DNA of 64,000 bases from Prosapia bicincta (GCA_036971475.1 JBAIZL010000008.1:31881712-31945711); one strand, 5' to 3'. Shown: positions 26,376 to 39,400, numbered from the stretch's first letter. Notes: generated by a model not told the origin, from the letters alone. Numbers and translations: made by a program.

Positions 26376-29128
26376 CATACGGCACTTGTGTCATAGTCTC
26401 GCTTTACGAGTGTGTTTGCACAGAGTGCAGTGTGTCACCGACACGATCATCGTGCCCATACGGCACTTGTGTCATAGTCTCGCTGCACGAGTATGCTTGC
26501 ACAGAGCGTTGTGGGTCACAGAGACGATCACCGTGCCCATACGGCACTTGTGTCATAGTCTCGCTGCACGAGTATGCTTGCACAGAGTGTTGTGGGTCAC
26601 AGAGACGATCACCGTGCCCATTCGGCACTTGTGTCATAGTCTCGCTGCACGTGTATGCTTGCACAGAGTGTTGTGGGTCACAGAGACGATCACCGTGTCC
26701 ATACGGCACTTGTGTCATAGTCTCGCTTTACGAGTGTGGTTGTACAGAGTGTTGTGGGTCACAGAGACGATCACCGTGCCCATACGGCACTTGTGTCATA
26801 GTCTCGCTGCACGAGTATGCTTGCACAGAGCTTTGTGGGTCACAAAGACGATCACCGTGCCCATACGGCACTTGTGTCATAGTCTCGCTGCACGAGTATG
26901 CTTGCACAGAGTGTTGTGTATCACAGAGATGATCACAGAGCCCATACGGCACTTGTGGCATAGTCTCGATTTACGAGTGTGCTAGCACAGTGTGTTGTGT
27001 GTCACAGACTCGATCACCGTGCCCATACGGCACTTGTGTCATAGTCTCGCTTTACGAGTGTGCTTGCACATAGTGTTGTGTGTCACATAGACGATCACAG
27101 TGCCCATACGGCACTTGTGTCATAGTCTCGCTTTACGATTGTGCTTGCACAGAGTGCAGTGTGTCACCGACACGATCACCGTGCCCATACGGCACTTGTG
27201 TCATAGTCTCGCTGCACGAGTATGCTTGCACAGAGCGTTGTGGGTCACAGAGACGATCACCATGCCCATACGGCACTTGTGTCATAGTCTCGCTGCACGA
27301 GTATGCTTGCACAGAGTGTTGTGGGTCACAGAGACGATCACCGTGCCCATACGGCACTTGTGTCATAGTCTCGCTTTACGAGTGTGCTTGTACAGAGTGT
27401 TGTGGGTCACAGAGACGATCACCGTGCCCATACGGCACTTGTGTCATAGTCTCGCTGCACGAGTATGCTTGCACAGAGCTTTGTGGGTCACAGAGACGAT
27501 CACCGTGCCCGTACGGCACTTGTGTCATAGTCTCGCTGCACGAGTATGCTTGCACAGAGTGTTGTGTATCACAGAGATGATCACAGTGCCCATACGGCAC
27601 TTGTGTCATAGTCTCGCTGCACGAGTATGCTTGCACAGAGTGTTGTGTGTCACAGAGACGATCACAGTGCCCATACGGCACTTGTGTCATAGTCTCGCTC
27701 TACGAGTATGCTTGCACAGAGTGCTGTGTGTCACCGACACGATCACCGTTCCCATAAGGCACTTGTATCATAGTCTCGCTGCACGAGTATGCTTGCACAG
27801 AGTGTTGTGTATCACAGAGATGATCACAGTGCCCATACGGCACTTGGGTCATGGTCTCGCTTTACGTGTGTGCTAGCACAGTGTGTTGTGTGTCACTAGA
27901 CACGATCACCGTGCCCATACGGCATTTGTGTCATAGTCTCGCTGAACGTGTATGCTAGCACAGTGTGTTGTGTGTCACAGACTCGATCACCGTGCCCATA
28001 CGGCACTTGTGTCATAGTCTCGCTGAACGTGTATGCTTGCACAGAGTGTTGTGTGTCACAGAGACGATCACAGTGCCCATACGGCACTTGTGTCATAGTC
28101 TCGCTGAACGTGTATGCTTGCACAGAGTGTTGTGTGTCACAGAGACGATCACAGTGCCCATACGGCACTTGTGTCATAGTCTCGCTTTACGAGTGTGCTT
28201 GCACAGAGTGCAGTGTGTCACCGACACGATCACCGTGCCCATACGGCACTTGTGTCATAGTCTCGCTGCACGAGTATGCTTGCACAGAGCGTTGTGGGTC
28301 ACAGAGATGATCACAGTGCCCATACGGCACTTGTGTCATAGTCTCGCTGCACGAGTATGCTTGCACAGAGCGTTGTGGGTCACAGAGATGATCACAGTGC
28401 CCATACGGCACTTGTGTCATAGTTCGCTGCACGAGTATGCTTGTACAGCGTGTTGTGGGTCACAGAGACGATCACCGTGCCCATACGGCACTTGTGTCAT
28501 AGTCTCGCTGCACGAGTATGCTTGCACAGAGCGTTGTGGGTCACAGAGACGATCTCCGTGCCCATACGGCACTTGTGTCATAGTCTCGCTGCACGAGTAT
28601 GCTTGCACAGAGTGTTGTGGGTCACAGAGACGATCACCGTGGCCATTCGGCACTTGTGTCATAGTCTCGCTCCACGAGTATGCTTGCACAGAGTGTTGTG
28701 GGTAACAGAGACGATCACCGTGTCCATACGGCACTTGTGTCATAGTCTCGCTTTACGAGTGTGCTTGTACAGAGTGTTGTGGGTCACAGAGACGATCACC
28801 GTGCCCATACGGCACTTGTGTCATAGTCTCGCTGCACGAGTATGCTTGCACAGAGCTTTGTGGGTCACAGAGACGATCACCGTGCCCATACGGCACTTGT
28901 GTCATAGTCTCGCTGCACGAGTATGCTTGCACAGAGTGTTGTGTATCACAGAGATGATCACAGTGCCCATACGGCACTTGTGTCATAGTCTCGCTTTACG
29001 AGTGTGCTAGCACAGTGAGTTGTGTGTCACAGACTCGATCACCGTGCCCATACGGCACTTGTGTCATAGTATCGCTGCACGAGTATGCTTGCACATAGTG
29101 TTGTGTGTCACAGAGACGATCACAGTGC
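26375..29128 (+). repeat. Array A domain A5, 2,754-bp HOR copy 1 (34 monomers)
   Basis: Sequence from about 26,375 recurs 2,754 bp downstream, including an 82-bp CACTAGACACGATC monomer near 27,895 and an 80-bp monomer at 28,421 where AGTCTCGCT has become AGTTCGCT. Private differences from copy 2 include GTGTTT near 26,413, CAGAGCCC near 26,936 and ACGATTGTG near 27,134. Confidence 0.88.
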
Positions 29129-31825
29129 CCATACGGCACTTGTGTCATAGTCTCGCTTTACGAGTGTGCTTGCACAGAGTGCAGTGTGTCACCGACACGA
29201 TCATCGTGCCCATACGGCACTTGTGTCATAGTCTCGCTGCACGAGTATGCTTGCACAGAGCGTTGTGGGTCACAGAGACGATCACCGTGCCCATACGGCA
29301 CTTGTGTCATAGTCTCGCTGCACGAGTATGCTTGCACAGAGTGTTGTGGGTCACAGAGACGATCACCGTGCCCATTCGGCACTTGTGTCATAGTCTCGCT
29401 GCACGTGTATGCTTGCACAGAGTGTTGTGGGTCACAGAGACGATCACCGTGTCCATACGGCACTTGTGTCATAGTCTCGCTTTACGAGTGTGGTTGTACA
29501 GAGTGTTGTGGGTCACAGAGACGATCACCGTGCCCATACGGCACTTGTGTCATAGTCTCGCTGCACGAGTATGCTTGCACAGAGCTTTGTGGGTCACAAA
29601 GACGATCACCGTGCCCATACGGCACTTGTGTCATAGTCTCGCTGCACGAGTATGCTTGCACAGAGTGTTGTGTATCACAGAGATGATCACAGTGCCCATA
29701 CGGCACTTGTGGCATAGTCTCGATTTACGAGTGTGCTAGCACAGTGTGTTGTGTGTCACAGACTCGATCACCGTGCCCATACGGCACTTGTGTCATAGTC
29801 TCGCTTTACGAGTGTGCTTGCACATAGTGTTGTGTGTCACATAGACGATCACAGTGCCCATACGGCACTTGTGTCATAGTCTCGCTTTACGAGTGTGCTT
29901 GCACAGAGTGCAGTGTGTCACCGACACGATCACCGTGCCCATACGGCACTTGTGTCATAGTCTCGCTGCACGAGTATGCTTGCACAGAGCGTTGTGGGTC
30001 ACAGAGACGATCACCATGCCCATACGGCACTTGTGTCATAGTCTCGCTGCACGAGTATGCTTGCACAGAGTGTTGTGGGTCACAGAGACGATCACCGTGC
30101 CCATACGGCACTTGTGTCATAGTCTCGCTTTACGAGTGTGCTTGTACAGAGTGTTGTGGGTCACAGAGACGATCACCGTGCCCATACGGAACTTGTGTCA
30201 TAGTCTCGCTGCACGAGTATGCTTGCACAGAGCTTTGTGGGTCACAGAGACGATCACCGTGCCCGTACGGCACTTGTGTCATAGTCTCGCTGCACGAGTA
30301 TGCTTGCACAGAGTGTTGTGTATCACAGAGATGATCACAGTGCCCATACGGCACTTGTGTCATAGTCTCGCTGCACGAGTATGCTTGCACAGAGTGTTGT
30401 GTGTCACAGAGACGATCACAGTGCCCATACGGCACTTGTGTCATAGTCTCGCTCTACGAGTATGCTTGCACAGAGTGCTGTGTGTCACCGACACGATCAC
30501 CGTTCCCATAAGGCACTTGTATCATAGTCTCGCTGCACGAGTATGCTTGCACAGAGTGTTGTGTATCACAGAGATGATCACAGTGCCCATACGGCACTTG
30601 GGTCATGGTCTCGCTTTACGTGTGTGCTAGCACAGTGTGTTGTGTGTCACTAGACACGATCACCGTGCCCATACGGCATTTGTGTCATAGTCTCGCTGAA
30701 CGTGTATGCTAGCACAGTGTGTTGTGTGTCACAGACTCGATCACCGTGCCCATACGGCACTTGTGTCATAGTCTCGCTGAACGTGTATGCTTGCACAGAG
30801 TGTTGTGTGTCACAGAGACGATCACAGTGCCCATACGGCACTTGTGTCATAGTCTCGCTGAACGTGTATGCTTGCACAGAGTGTTGTGTGTCACAGAGAC
30901 GATCACAGTGCCCATACGGCACTTGTGTCATAGTCTCGCTTTACGAGTGTGCTTGCACAGAGTGCAGTGTGTCACCGACACGATCACCGTGCCCATACGG
31001 CACTTGTGTCATAGTCTCGCTGCACGAGTATGCTTGCACAGAGCGTTGTGGGTCACAGAGATGATCACAGTGCCCATACGGCACTTGTGTCATAGTCTCG
31101 CTGCACGAGTATGCTTGCACAGAGCGTTGTGGGTCACAGAGATGATCACAGTGCCCATACGGCACTTGTGTCATAGTTCGCTGCACGAGTATGCTTGTAC
31201 AGCGTGTTGTGGGTCACAGAGACGATCACCGTGCCCATACGGCACTTGTGTCATAGTCTCGCTGCACGAGTATGCTTGCACAGAGCGTTGTGGGTCACAG
31301 AGACGATCTCCGTGCCCATACGGCACTTGTGTCATAGTCTCGCTGCACGAGTATGCTTGCACAGAGTGTTGTGGGTCACAGAGACGATCACCGTGGCCAT
31401 TCGGCACTTGTGTCATAGTCTCGCTCCACGAGTATGCTTGCACAGAGTGTTGTGGGTAACAGAGACGATCACCGTGTCCATACGGCACTTGTGTCATAGT
31501 CTCGCTTTACGAGTGTGCTTGTACAGAGTGTTGTGGGTCACAGAGACGATCACCGTGCCCATACGGCACTTGTGTCATAGTCTCGCTGCACGAGTATGCT
31601 TGCACAGAGCTTTGTGGGTCACAGAGACGATCACCGTGCCCATACGGCACTTGTGTCATAGTCTCGCTGCACGAGTATGCTTGCACAGAGTGTTGTGTAT
31701 CACAGAGATGATCACAGTGCCCATACGGCACTTGTGTCATAGTCTCGCTTTACGAGTGTGCTAGCACAGTGAGTTGTGTGTCACAGACTCGATCACCGTG
31801 CCCATACGGCACTTGTGTCATAGTC
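29129..31825 (+). repeat. Array A domain A5, 2,754-bp HOR copy 2
   Basis: This is the tandem duplicate of 26,375-29,128, with identity lost at about 31,826. It carries the same 80-bp monomer at 31,175 and the same 82-bp monomer near 30,649. A private GGAACTTG variant is near 30,188. Confidence 0.88.
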
Positions 31826-34800
31826 TCGCTGAACGTGTATGCTTGCACATAGTGTTGTGTGTCACAGAGACGATCACAGTGCCCATACGGCACTTGTGTC
31901 ATAGTCTCGCTTTACGAGTGTGCTTGCATAGAGTGCAGTGTGTCACCGACACGATCACCGTGCCCATACGGCACTTGTGTCATAGTCTCGCTGCACGAGT
32001 ATGCTTGCACAGAGCGTTGTGGGTCACAGAGACGATCACCGTGCCCATACGGCACTTGTGTCATAGTCTCGCTGCACGAGTATGCTTGCACAGAGCGTTG
32101 TGGGTCACAGAGACGATCACCGTGCCCATACGGCACTTATGTCATAGTCTCGCTGCACGAGTATGCTTGCACAGAGTGTTGTGGGTCACAGAGACGATCA
32201 CCGTGCCCATACGGCACTTGTGTCATAGTCTCGCTGCACGAGTATGCTTGCACAGAGCGTTGTGGGTCACAGAGACGATCACCGTGCCCATACGGCACTT
32301 GTGTCATAGTCTCGCTTTACGAGTGTGCTTGTAAAGAGTGTTGTGGGTCACAGAGACGATCACCGTGCCCATACGGCACTTGTGTCATAGTCTCGCTGCA
32401 CAAGTATGCTTGCACAGAGCTTTGTGGGTCACAGAGACGATCACCGTGCCCGTACGGCACTTGTGTCATAGTCTCGCTGCACGAGTATGCTTGCACAGAG
32501 TGTTGTGGGTCACAGAGACGATCACCGTGCCCATACGGCACTTGTGTCATAGTCTCGCTTCACGAGTGTGCTTGTACAGAGTGTTGTGTGTCACCGACAC
32601 GATCACCGTGCCCATACGGCACTTGTGTCATAGTCTCGCTGCACGAGTGTGCTTGTACAGAGTGTCCTGTGCCACAGACACGATCACCGTGCCCATACGG
32701 CACTTGTTTCATAGTCTCGCTGCACGAGTATGCTTGCACAGAGTGTTGTGGGTCACAGAGACGATCACCGTGCCCATACGGCACTTGTGTCATAGTCTCG
32801 CTGCACGAGTATGCTTGTACAGAGTGTTGTGTGTCACCGACACGATCACCGTGCCCATACGGCACTTGTGTCATAGTCTCGCTGCACGAGTGTGCTTGTA
32901 CAGAGTGTCCTGGGTCACAGACACGATCACCGTGCCCATACGGTACTTGTGTCATAGTCTCGCTGCACGAGTATGCTTGTACAGAGTGTTGTGGGTCACA
33001 GAGACGATCACCGTGCCCATTCGGCACTTGTGTCATAGTCTCGCTGCACGAGTATGCTTGCACAGAGTGTTGTGGGTCACAGAGACGATCACCGTGCCCA
33101 TACGGCACTTGTGTCATAGTCTCGCTTTACGAGTGTGCTTGTACAGAGTGTTGTGGGTCACAGAGACGATCACCGTGCCCATACGGCACTTGTGTCATAG
33201 TCTCGCTGCACGAGTATGCTTGCACAGAGCTTTGTGGGTCACAGAGACGATCACCGTGCCCATACGGCACTTGTGTCATAGTCTCGCTGCACGAGTATGC
33301 TTGCACAGAGTGTTGTGGGTCACAGAGACGATCACCGTGCCCATACGGCACTTGTGTCATAGTCTCGCTGCACGAGTGTGCTTGTACAGGGTGTTGTGTG
33401 TCACCGACACGATCACCGTGCCCATTACGGCACTTGTGTCATAGTCTCGCTTTACGAGTGTGCTAGCACAGAGTGTTGTGTGTCACAGAGACGGTCACCG
33501 TGCCCATACGGCACTTGTGTCATAGTCTCGCTGCACGAGTGTGCTTGTACAGAGTGTCCTGGGTCACAGACACGATCACCGTGCCCATACGGCACTTGTG
33601 TCATAGTTTCGCTGCACGAGTATGCTTGCACAGAGTGTTGTGGGTCACAGAGACGATCACCGTGCCCATACGGCACTTGTGTCATAGTCTCGCTGCACGA
33701 GTATGCTTGTACAGAGTGTTGTGTGTCACCGACACGATCACCGTGCCCATACGGCACTTGTGTCATAGTCTCGCTGCACGAGTGTGCTTGTACAGAGTGT
33801 CCTGGGTCACAGACACGATCACCGTGCCCATACGGCACTTGTGTCATAGTCTCGCTGCACGAGTATGCTTGCACAGAGTGTTGTGGGTCACAGAGACGGT
33901 CACCGTGCCCATACGGCACTTGTGTCATAGTCTCGCTGCACGAGTGTGCTTGTTTAGAGTGTCCTGGGTCACAGACACGATCACCGTGCCCATACGGCAC
34001 TTGTGTCATAGTCTCGCTGCACGAGTATGCTTGTACAGAGTGTTGTGTGTCACCGACACGATCACCGTGCCCATACGGCACTTGTGTCATAGTCTCGCTG
34101 CACGAGTGTGCTTGTACAGAGTGTCTTGGGTCACAGACACGATCACCGTGCCCATACGGCACTTGTGTCATAGTCTCGCTGCACGAGTATGCTTGTACAG
34201 AGTGTTGTGTGTCACCGACACGATCACCGTGCCCATACGGCACTTGTGTCATAGTCTCGCTGCACGAGTGTGCTTGTACAGAGTGTCTTGGGTCACAGAC
34301 ACGATCACCGTGCCCATACGGCACTTGTGTCATAGTCTCGCTGCACGAGTATGCTTGTACAGAGTGTTGTGGTTCACAGACACGATCACCGTGCCCATAC
34401 GGCACTTGTGTCATAGTCTCGCTGCACGAGTATGCTTGCACAGAGTGTTGTGGGTCACAGAGACGATCACCGTGCCCATACGGCACTTGTGTCATAGTCT
34501 CGCTGCACGAGTATGCTTGTACAGAGTGTTGTGTGTCACCGACACGATCACCGTGCCCATACGGCACTTGTGTCATAGTCTCGCTGCACGAGTATGCTTG
34601 TACAGAGTGTTGTGGGTCACAGAGACGATCACCGTGCCCATACGGCACTTGTGTCATAGTCTCGCTGCACGAGTATGCTTGCACAGAGTGTTGTGGGTCA
34701 CAGAGACGATCACCGTGCCCATACGGCACTTGTGTCATAGTCTCGCTTTACGAGTGTGCTTGTACAGAGTGTTGTGTGTCACCGACACGATCACCGTGCC

Positions 34801-35060
34801 CATACGGCACTTGTGTCATAGAGTTGCTGCACGAGTATGCTTGTACAGAGTGTTGTGGGTCACAGACACGATCACCGTGCCCATACGGCACGTGTGTCAT
34901 AGTCTCGCTGCACGAGTATGCTTGCACAGAGTGTTGTGGGTCACAGAGACGATCACAGTGCCCATACGGCACTTGTATCATAGTCTCGCTGCACGAATAT
35001 GCTTGCACAGAGTGTTGGGGGTCACAGAGACGATCACTGTGCCCATACGGCAATTGCAGC
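31826..35060 (+). repeat. Array A domain A6: short 2-3-monomer alternation and array edge
   Basis: Three monomer types alternate here: GTGTGTCACCGACACG, CCTGGGTCACAGACACG and TGTGGGTCACAGAGACG. A dimer with GTGTCTTGGGTCAC recurs at 34,121 and 34,283, exactly 162 bp apart. A one-base insertion gives CCCATTACGG near 33,424 and shifts the frame. The last three monomers carry many private changes. The array ends around 35,055-35,065 after CATACGGCA. Confidence 0.85.
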
Positions 35061-36404
35061 ATTTCATATCACTTATAAATTGCCTCATTCACCTCTTTCG
35101 TCTTCTCGCCTTCTCTTCGTGTTTTGCTTATTTTATTGATTTATCCTTTTACATTTCTTTTCTGTGATGGGAAGATTAGTCAACCGTTCTTGATAGTTAT
35201 CTATTGACCGTTTACTGTCAGTTTTTTTCTTACATTATTATATCTAAAATATTAAAAATTTATTCTTGCCAAGCACAGGTTTCATAAAATAAATTCTAAG
35301 GAGCCCAAATTAGTAATACTTAAAGAACCCTAATACAGCCGATGTATCGATTAAACTTTATTCTGTACAATAACTATGTCTAACTTTATTCGATTCTACT
35401 GTATAGGCATAAAGATTTATCAATGCCCTCTGCTATTTCTTTGCGTATCACAATCTGTAATTGTTTTTCACGTTTGAATATAAATTGCAACATATTTTAA
35501 AAGTTGTTTACGAGATTGTATTATAAACCCGCTACAATATTATTGACGATTAATTACTGTTAAATTAGCTTAATGATTAGTAGACAGAAACGCAAAATAC
35601 ACAACAATTTGTAGGCATTTTAACATTACTAGTACATCAAGATTTCAGTTTCTCATTAAATCATCAATTCCAAATTTCAGTTTATCTACTTGTTTTGCGA
35701 AACAGAAATTCGTGTCGAATGCTTTGCTTCTGAGCCTGTCACTTCATTTTATAGACCTTGTTTATTTATCCACTTACTAAATTTATTTTAATATTTATCA
35801 GACCTAAATATATAAAAAAATACCTTAGAAATTATCCCTGGTCAAATCCGTTTACAATGTTATTACCTAAAATAAATTTTCTCAGTTTAAAATAAGTAAA
35901 CTGGATTATTTAACTCAAACTACATTATATTAAAACTTTGTTTAATAAAATTTTCAAGTTATTTATAAATTAGATTACATACATTGCATTTAATAAATTC
36001 AGTTAAAATTGTATATAGTTTAATAAATAAAATATTTGAAAACAATAAAAGCCTTAAAGGTTTTTCTAAATTGTATATAATTTCCAATCATGAACAGATG
36101 ATACGAGGCAGGCTATTTGTTGTCCACGGTAAATAGGGGGTGGTTGTGTTCATCATTATCGAGGTTGTTAGAGCAATTGATTCGAGGTAGCGTAATGACA
36201 ATTATACTTCAGTGTAACCATTTTATTCCAAAGTCCATTTATTACGTACAATGAAAGCCCTGTGAATACTTGACGCAGCTTGATTTATGACTTCTCTTAT
36301 ATTGTTTAGTTTAATCTTTGCTTACATCAGGGGTTCTAAACAAAATGTTTTCAAGGATCTCTCTCATCGGTCGCTTTACTAACAAGGACACCGCGAATTC
36401 ATAA
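35061..36404. other. AT-rich single-copy spacer between the two satellites
   Basis: About 1.34 kb of clearly AT-rich, non-tandem sequence. I see no open frame of useful length, no tRNA, no recognisable transposon protein and no long terminal or inverted repeat. Short features are ATTTCAGTTT repeated at 35,642 and 35,674, and TTGTATATA repeated near 36,010 and 36,071. From about 36,090 the base composition becomes less extreme. It could be a relic of an old insertion or the original host sequence flanked by both arrays; nothing in it decides between these. Confidence 0.85.
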
Positions 36405-39400
36405 ACTTAAGGTAGCAATGTAGAGTAATAGAATCCCCTGGTAGGAAATAGCACTACGTGTGCACCGTCGCGCCGTGTACTTAGGTAGGTATGTACAGTA
36501 ATAGAATCCCCTGGTAGGAAATAGCACTACGTGTGCACCGTCGCGTGGTGTACTTAGGTAGGTATGTAGAGTAATAGAATCTCCTGGTAGGAAATAGCAC
36601 TACGTGTGCACCGTCGCGTCGTGTACTTAGGTAGGTATGTAGATTAATAGAATCCCCTGGTAGGAAATAGCACTAGTCAGCACCGTCGCGTCGTGTACTT
36701 AGGTAGGTATGTAGAGTAATAGAATCCCCTGGTAGGAAATAGCACTACGTGTGCACCGTCGCGTGGTGTACTTAGGTAGGTATGTAGAGTAATAGAATCT
36801 CCTGGTAGAAATAGCACTACGTGTGCACCGTCGCGTCGTGTACTTAGGTAGGTATGTAGAGTAATAGAATCCCCTGGTAGGAAATAGCACTACGTGTGCA
36901 CCGTCGCGTGGTGTACTTAGGTAGGTATGTAGAGTAATAGAATCTCCTGGTAGGAAATAGCACTACGTGTGCACCGTCGCGTCGTGTACTTAGGTAGTAA
37001 TGTAGAGTAATAGAATTTCCTGGTAGGAAATAGCACTACGTGTGCACCGTCGCGTCGTGTACTTAGGTAGTAATGTAGAGTAATAGAATCCCCTGGTAGG
37101 AAATAGCACTACGTGTGCACCGTCGCTTCGTGTACTTAGGTAGTAATGTAGAGTAATAGAATCCCCTGGTAGGAAATAGCACTACGTGTGCACCGTCGCG
37201 TCGTGTACTTAGGTAGTAATGTAGAGTAATAGAATCCCCTGGTAGGAAATAGCACTACGTGTGTAACGTCGCGTCGTGTACTTAGGTAGTAATGTAGAGT
37301 AATAGAATCCCCTGGTAGGAAATAGCACTACGTGTGCACCGTCGCTTCGTGTACTTAGGTAGTAATGTAGAGTAATAGAATCCCCTGGTACGAAATAGCA
37401 CTACGTGTGAACCGTCGCGTCGTGTACTTAGGTGGTAATGTAGAGTAATAGAATCCCCTGGTTGGAAATAGCACTACGTGTCTACCGTCGCGTCGTGTAC
37501 TTAGGTAGTAATGTAGAGAATTAGAATCCCCTGGTAGGAAATAGCACTTCGTGTGCACCGTCGCGAGTCGTACTTAGGTAGGTATGTAGAGTAATAGAAT
37601 CTCCTGGTAGGAAATAGCACTACGTGTGCACCGTCGTTTCGTGTACTTAGGTAGTAATGTAGAGTAATAGAATTGCCTGGTAGGAAATAGCACTACGTGT
37701 GCACCGTCGCGTCGTGTACTTAGGTAGTAATGTAGAGTAATAGAATCCCCTGGTAGGAAATAGCACTACGTGTGCACCGTCGCGTCGTGTACTTAGGTAG
37801 TAATGTAGAGTAATAGAATCCCCTGGTAGGAAATAGCACTACGTGTGCACCGTCGCGTGGTGTACTTAGGTAGATATGTAGAGTAATAGAATCCCCTGGT
37901 AGGAAATAGCACTACGTGTGCACCGTCGCGTCGTGTACTTAGGTAGTAATGTAGAGTAATAGAATCCCCTGGTAGGAAATAGCACTACGTGTGCACCATC
38001 GCGTCGTGTACTTAGGTAGGTATGTAGAGTAATAGAATCCCCTAGTAGGAAATAGCACTACGTGTGCACCGTCGCGTCGTGTACTTAGGTAGTAATGTAG
38101 AGTAATAGAATCCCCTGGTAGGAAATAGCACTACGTGTGCACCGTCGCGTCGTGTACTTAGGTAGGTATGTAGAGTAATAGAATCCCCTGGTAGGAAATA
38201 GCACTACGTGAGCACCGTCGCGTCGTGTATTTAGGTAGTAATGTAGAGTAATAGAATCCCCTGGTAGGAAATAGCACTACGTGTGCACCGTCGCGTCGTG
38301 TACTTAGGTAGGTATGTAGAGTAATAGAATCCCCTGGTAGGAAATAGCACTACGTGTGTACCGTCGCGTCGTGTACTTAGGTAGTAATGTAGAGTAATAG
38401 AATCCCCTGGTAGGAAATAGCACTGCGTGTGCACCGTCGCGTCGTGTACTTAGGTAGTAATGTAGAGAAATAGAATCCCCTGGTAGGAAATAGCACTACG
38501 TGTGCACCGTCGCTTCGTGTACTTAGGTAGTAATGTAGAGTAATAGAATCCCCTGGTAGGAAATAGCACTACGTGTGCACCGTCGCGTCGTGTACTTGGG
38601 TAGTAATGTAGAGTAATAGAATCCCCTGGTAGGAAATAGCACTACGTGTGTAACGTCGCGTCGTGTTCTTAGGTAGTAATGTAGAGTAATAGAATCCCCT
38701 GGTAGGAAATAGCACTACGTGTGCACCGTCGCGTCGTGTACTTAGGTAGTAATGTAGAGTAATAGAATCCCCTGGTAGGAAATAGCACTACGTGTGCACC
38801 GTCGCGTCGTGTACTTAGGTAGTAATGTAGAGTAATAGAATCCCCTGGTTGGAAATAGCACTACGTGTCTACCGTCGAGTCGTGTACTTAGGTAGTAATG
38901 TAGAGTAATAGAATCCCCTGGTAGGAAATAGCACTTCGTGTGCACCGTCGCGTCTCGTTCTTAGGTAGGTATGTAGAGTAATAGAATCTCCTGGTAGGAA
39001 ATAGCACTACGTGTGCACCGTCGCTTCGTGTACTTAGGTAGTAATGTAGAGTAATAGAATCCCCTGGTAGGAAATAGCACTACGTGTGCACCGTCGCGTC
39101 GTGTACTTAGGTAGTAATGTAGAGTAATAGAATCCCCTGGTAGGAAATAGCACTACGTGTGTAACGTCGCGTCGTGTACTTAGGTAGTAATGTAGAGTAA
39201 TAGAATCCCCTGGTAGGAAATAGCACTACGTGTGCACCGTCGCTTCGTGTACTTAGGTAGTAATGTAGTTGTAATAGAATCTCCTGGTAGAAATAGCACT
39301 ACGTGTGCACCGTCGCGTCGTGTACTTAGGTAGTAATGTAGAGTAATATAATCCCCTGGTAGGAAATAGCAGTAGTCTGCACCGTCACGTTGTGTACTTA

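Larger units (their letters stand above)
1..35060 (+). repeat. Satellite array A, 81-bp tandem repeat, about 433 monomers
   Basis: The segment repeats every 81 bp in one orientation; for example the motif CATACGGCAC starts at 29 and again at 110. A typical monomer is 1,054-1,134, about 56% GC with six CpG. The best conserved block is the stretch from CATACGGCACTTGTG through CATAGTCTCGCT. The most variable sites follow it: CTGCACGAGTATG, CTTTACGAGTGTG, CTGAACGTGTATG or CTCTACGAGTATG, then GAGCGTTG, GAGTGTTG, GAGCTTTG or GAGTGCAG. Because 81 is 27 codons, three of six frames stay open over long distances, which produces artefactual ORFs. Rare monomers of 80 or 82 bp shift the frame. The left end lies outside the window. 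The satellite family is not one I recognise. Confidence 0.98.

Noticed and set aside
1..35060. Dozens of overlapping ORFs of 60-888 codons on both strands of array A
   Set aside because: They are the same 27-codon repeat read in three frames, overlap each other throughout, start at arbitrary ATG variants and are interrupted by stop or frameshift monomers that are themselves amplified. No domain or signal unites them.
33473..35167. A 564-codon frame that runs from array A about 100 bp into the spacer and ends in a hydrophobic tail
   Set aside because: The tail is translated AT-rich spacer, which gives hydrophobic residues by composition. It is not evidence of a membrane protein.
35320..36345. 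Possible hAT-like terminal inverted repeats: CAGGGGTTCTAAAC near 36,328 and AAAGAACCCTAATACAG near 35,323
   Set aside because: Only a few central bases pair, no 8-bp target duplication is visible and there is no transposase remnant. The match is within chance.
35061..36404. Promoter or polyadenylation signals (TATA-like and AATAAA strings) in the spacer
   Set aside because: Such strings are expected often in DNA this AT-rich, and there is no gene for them to serve.
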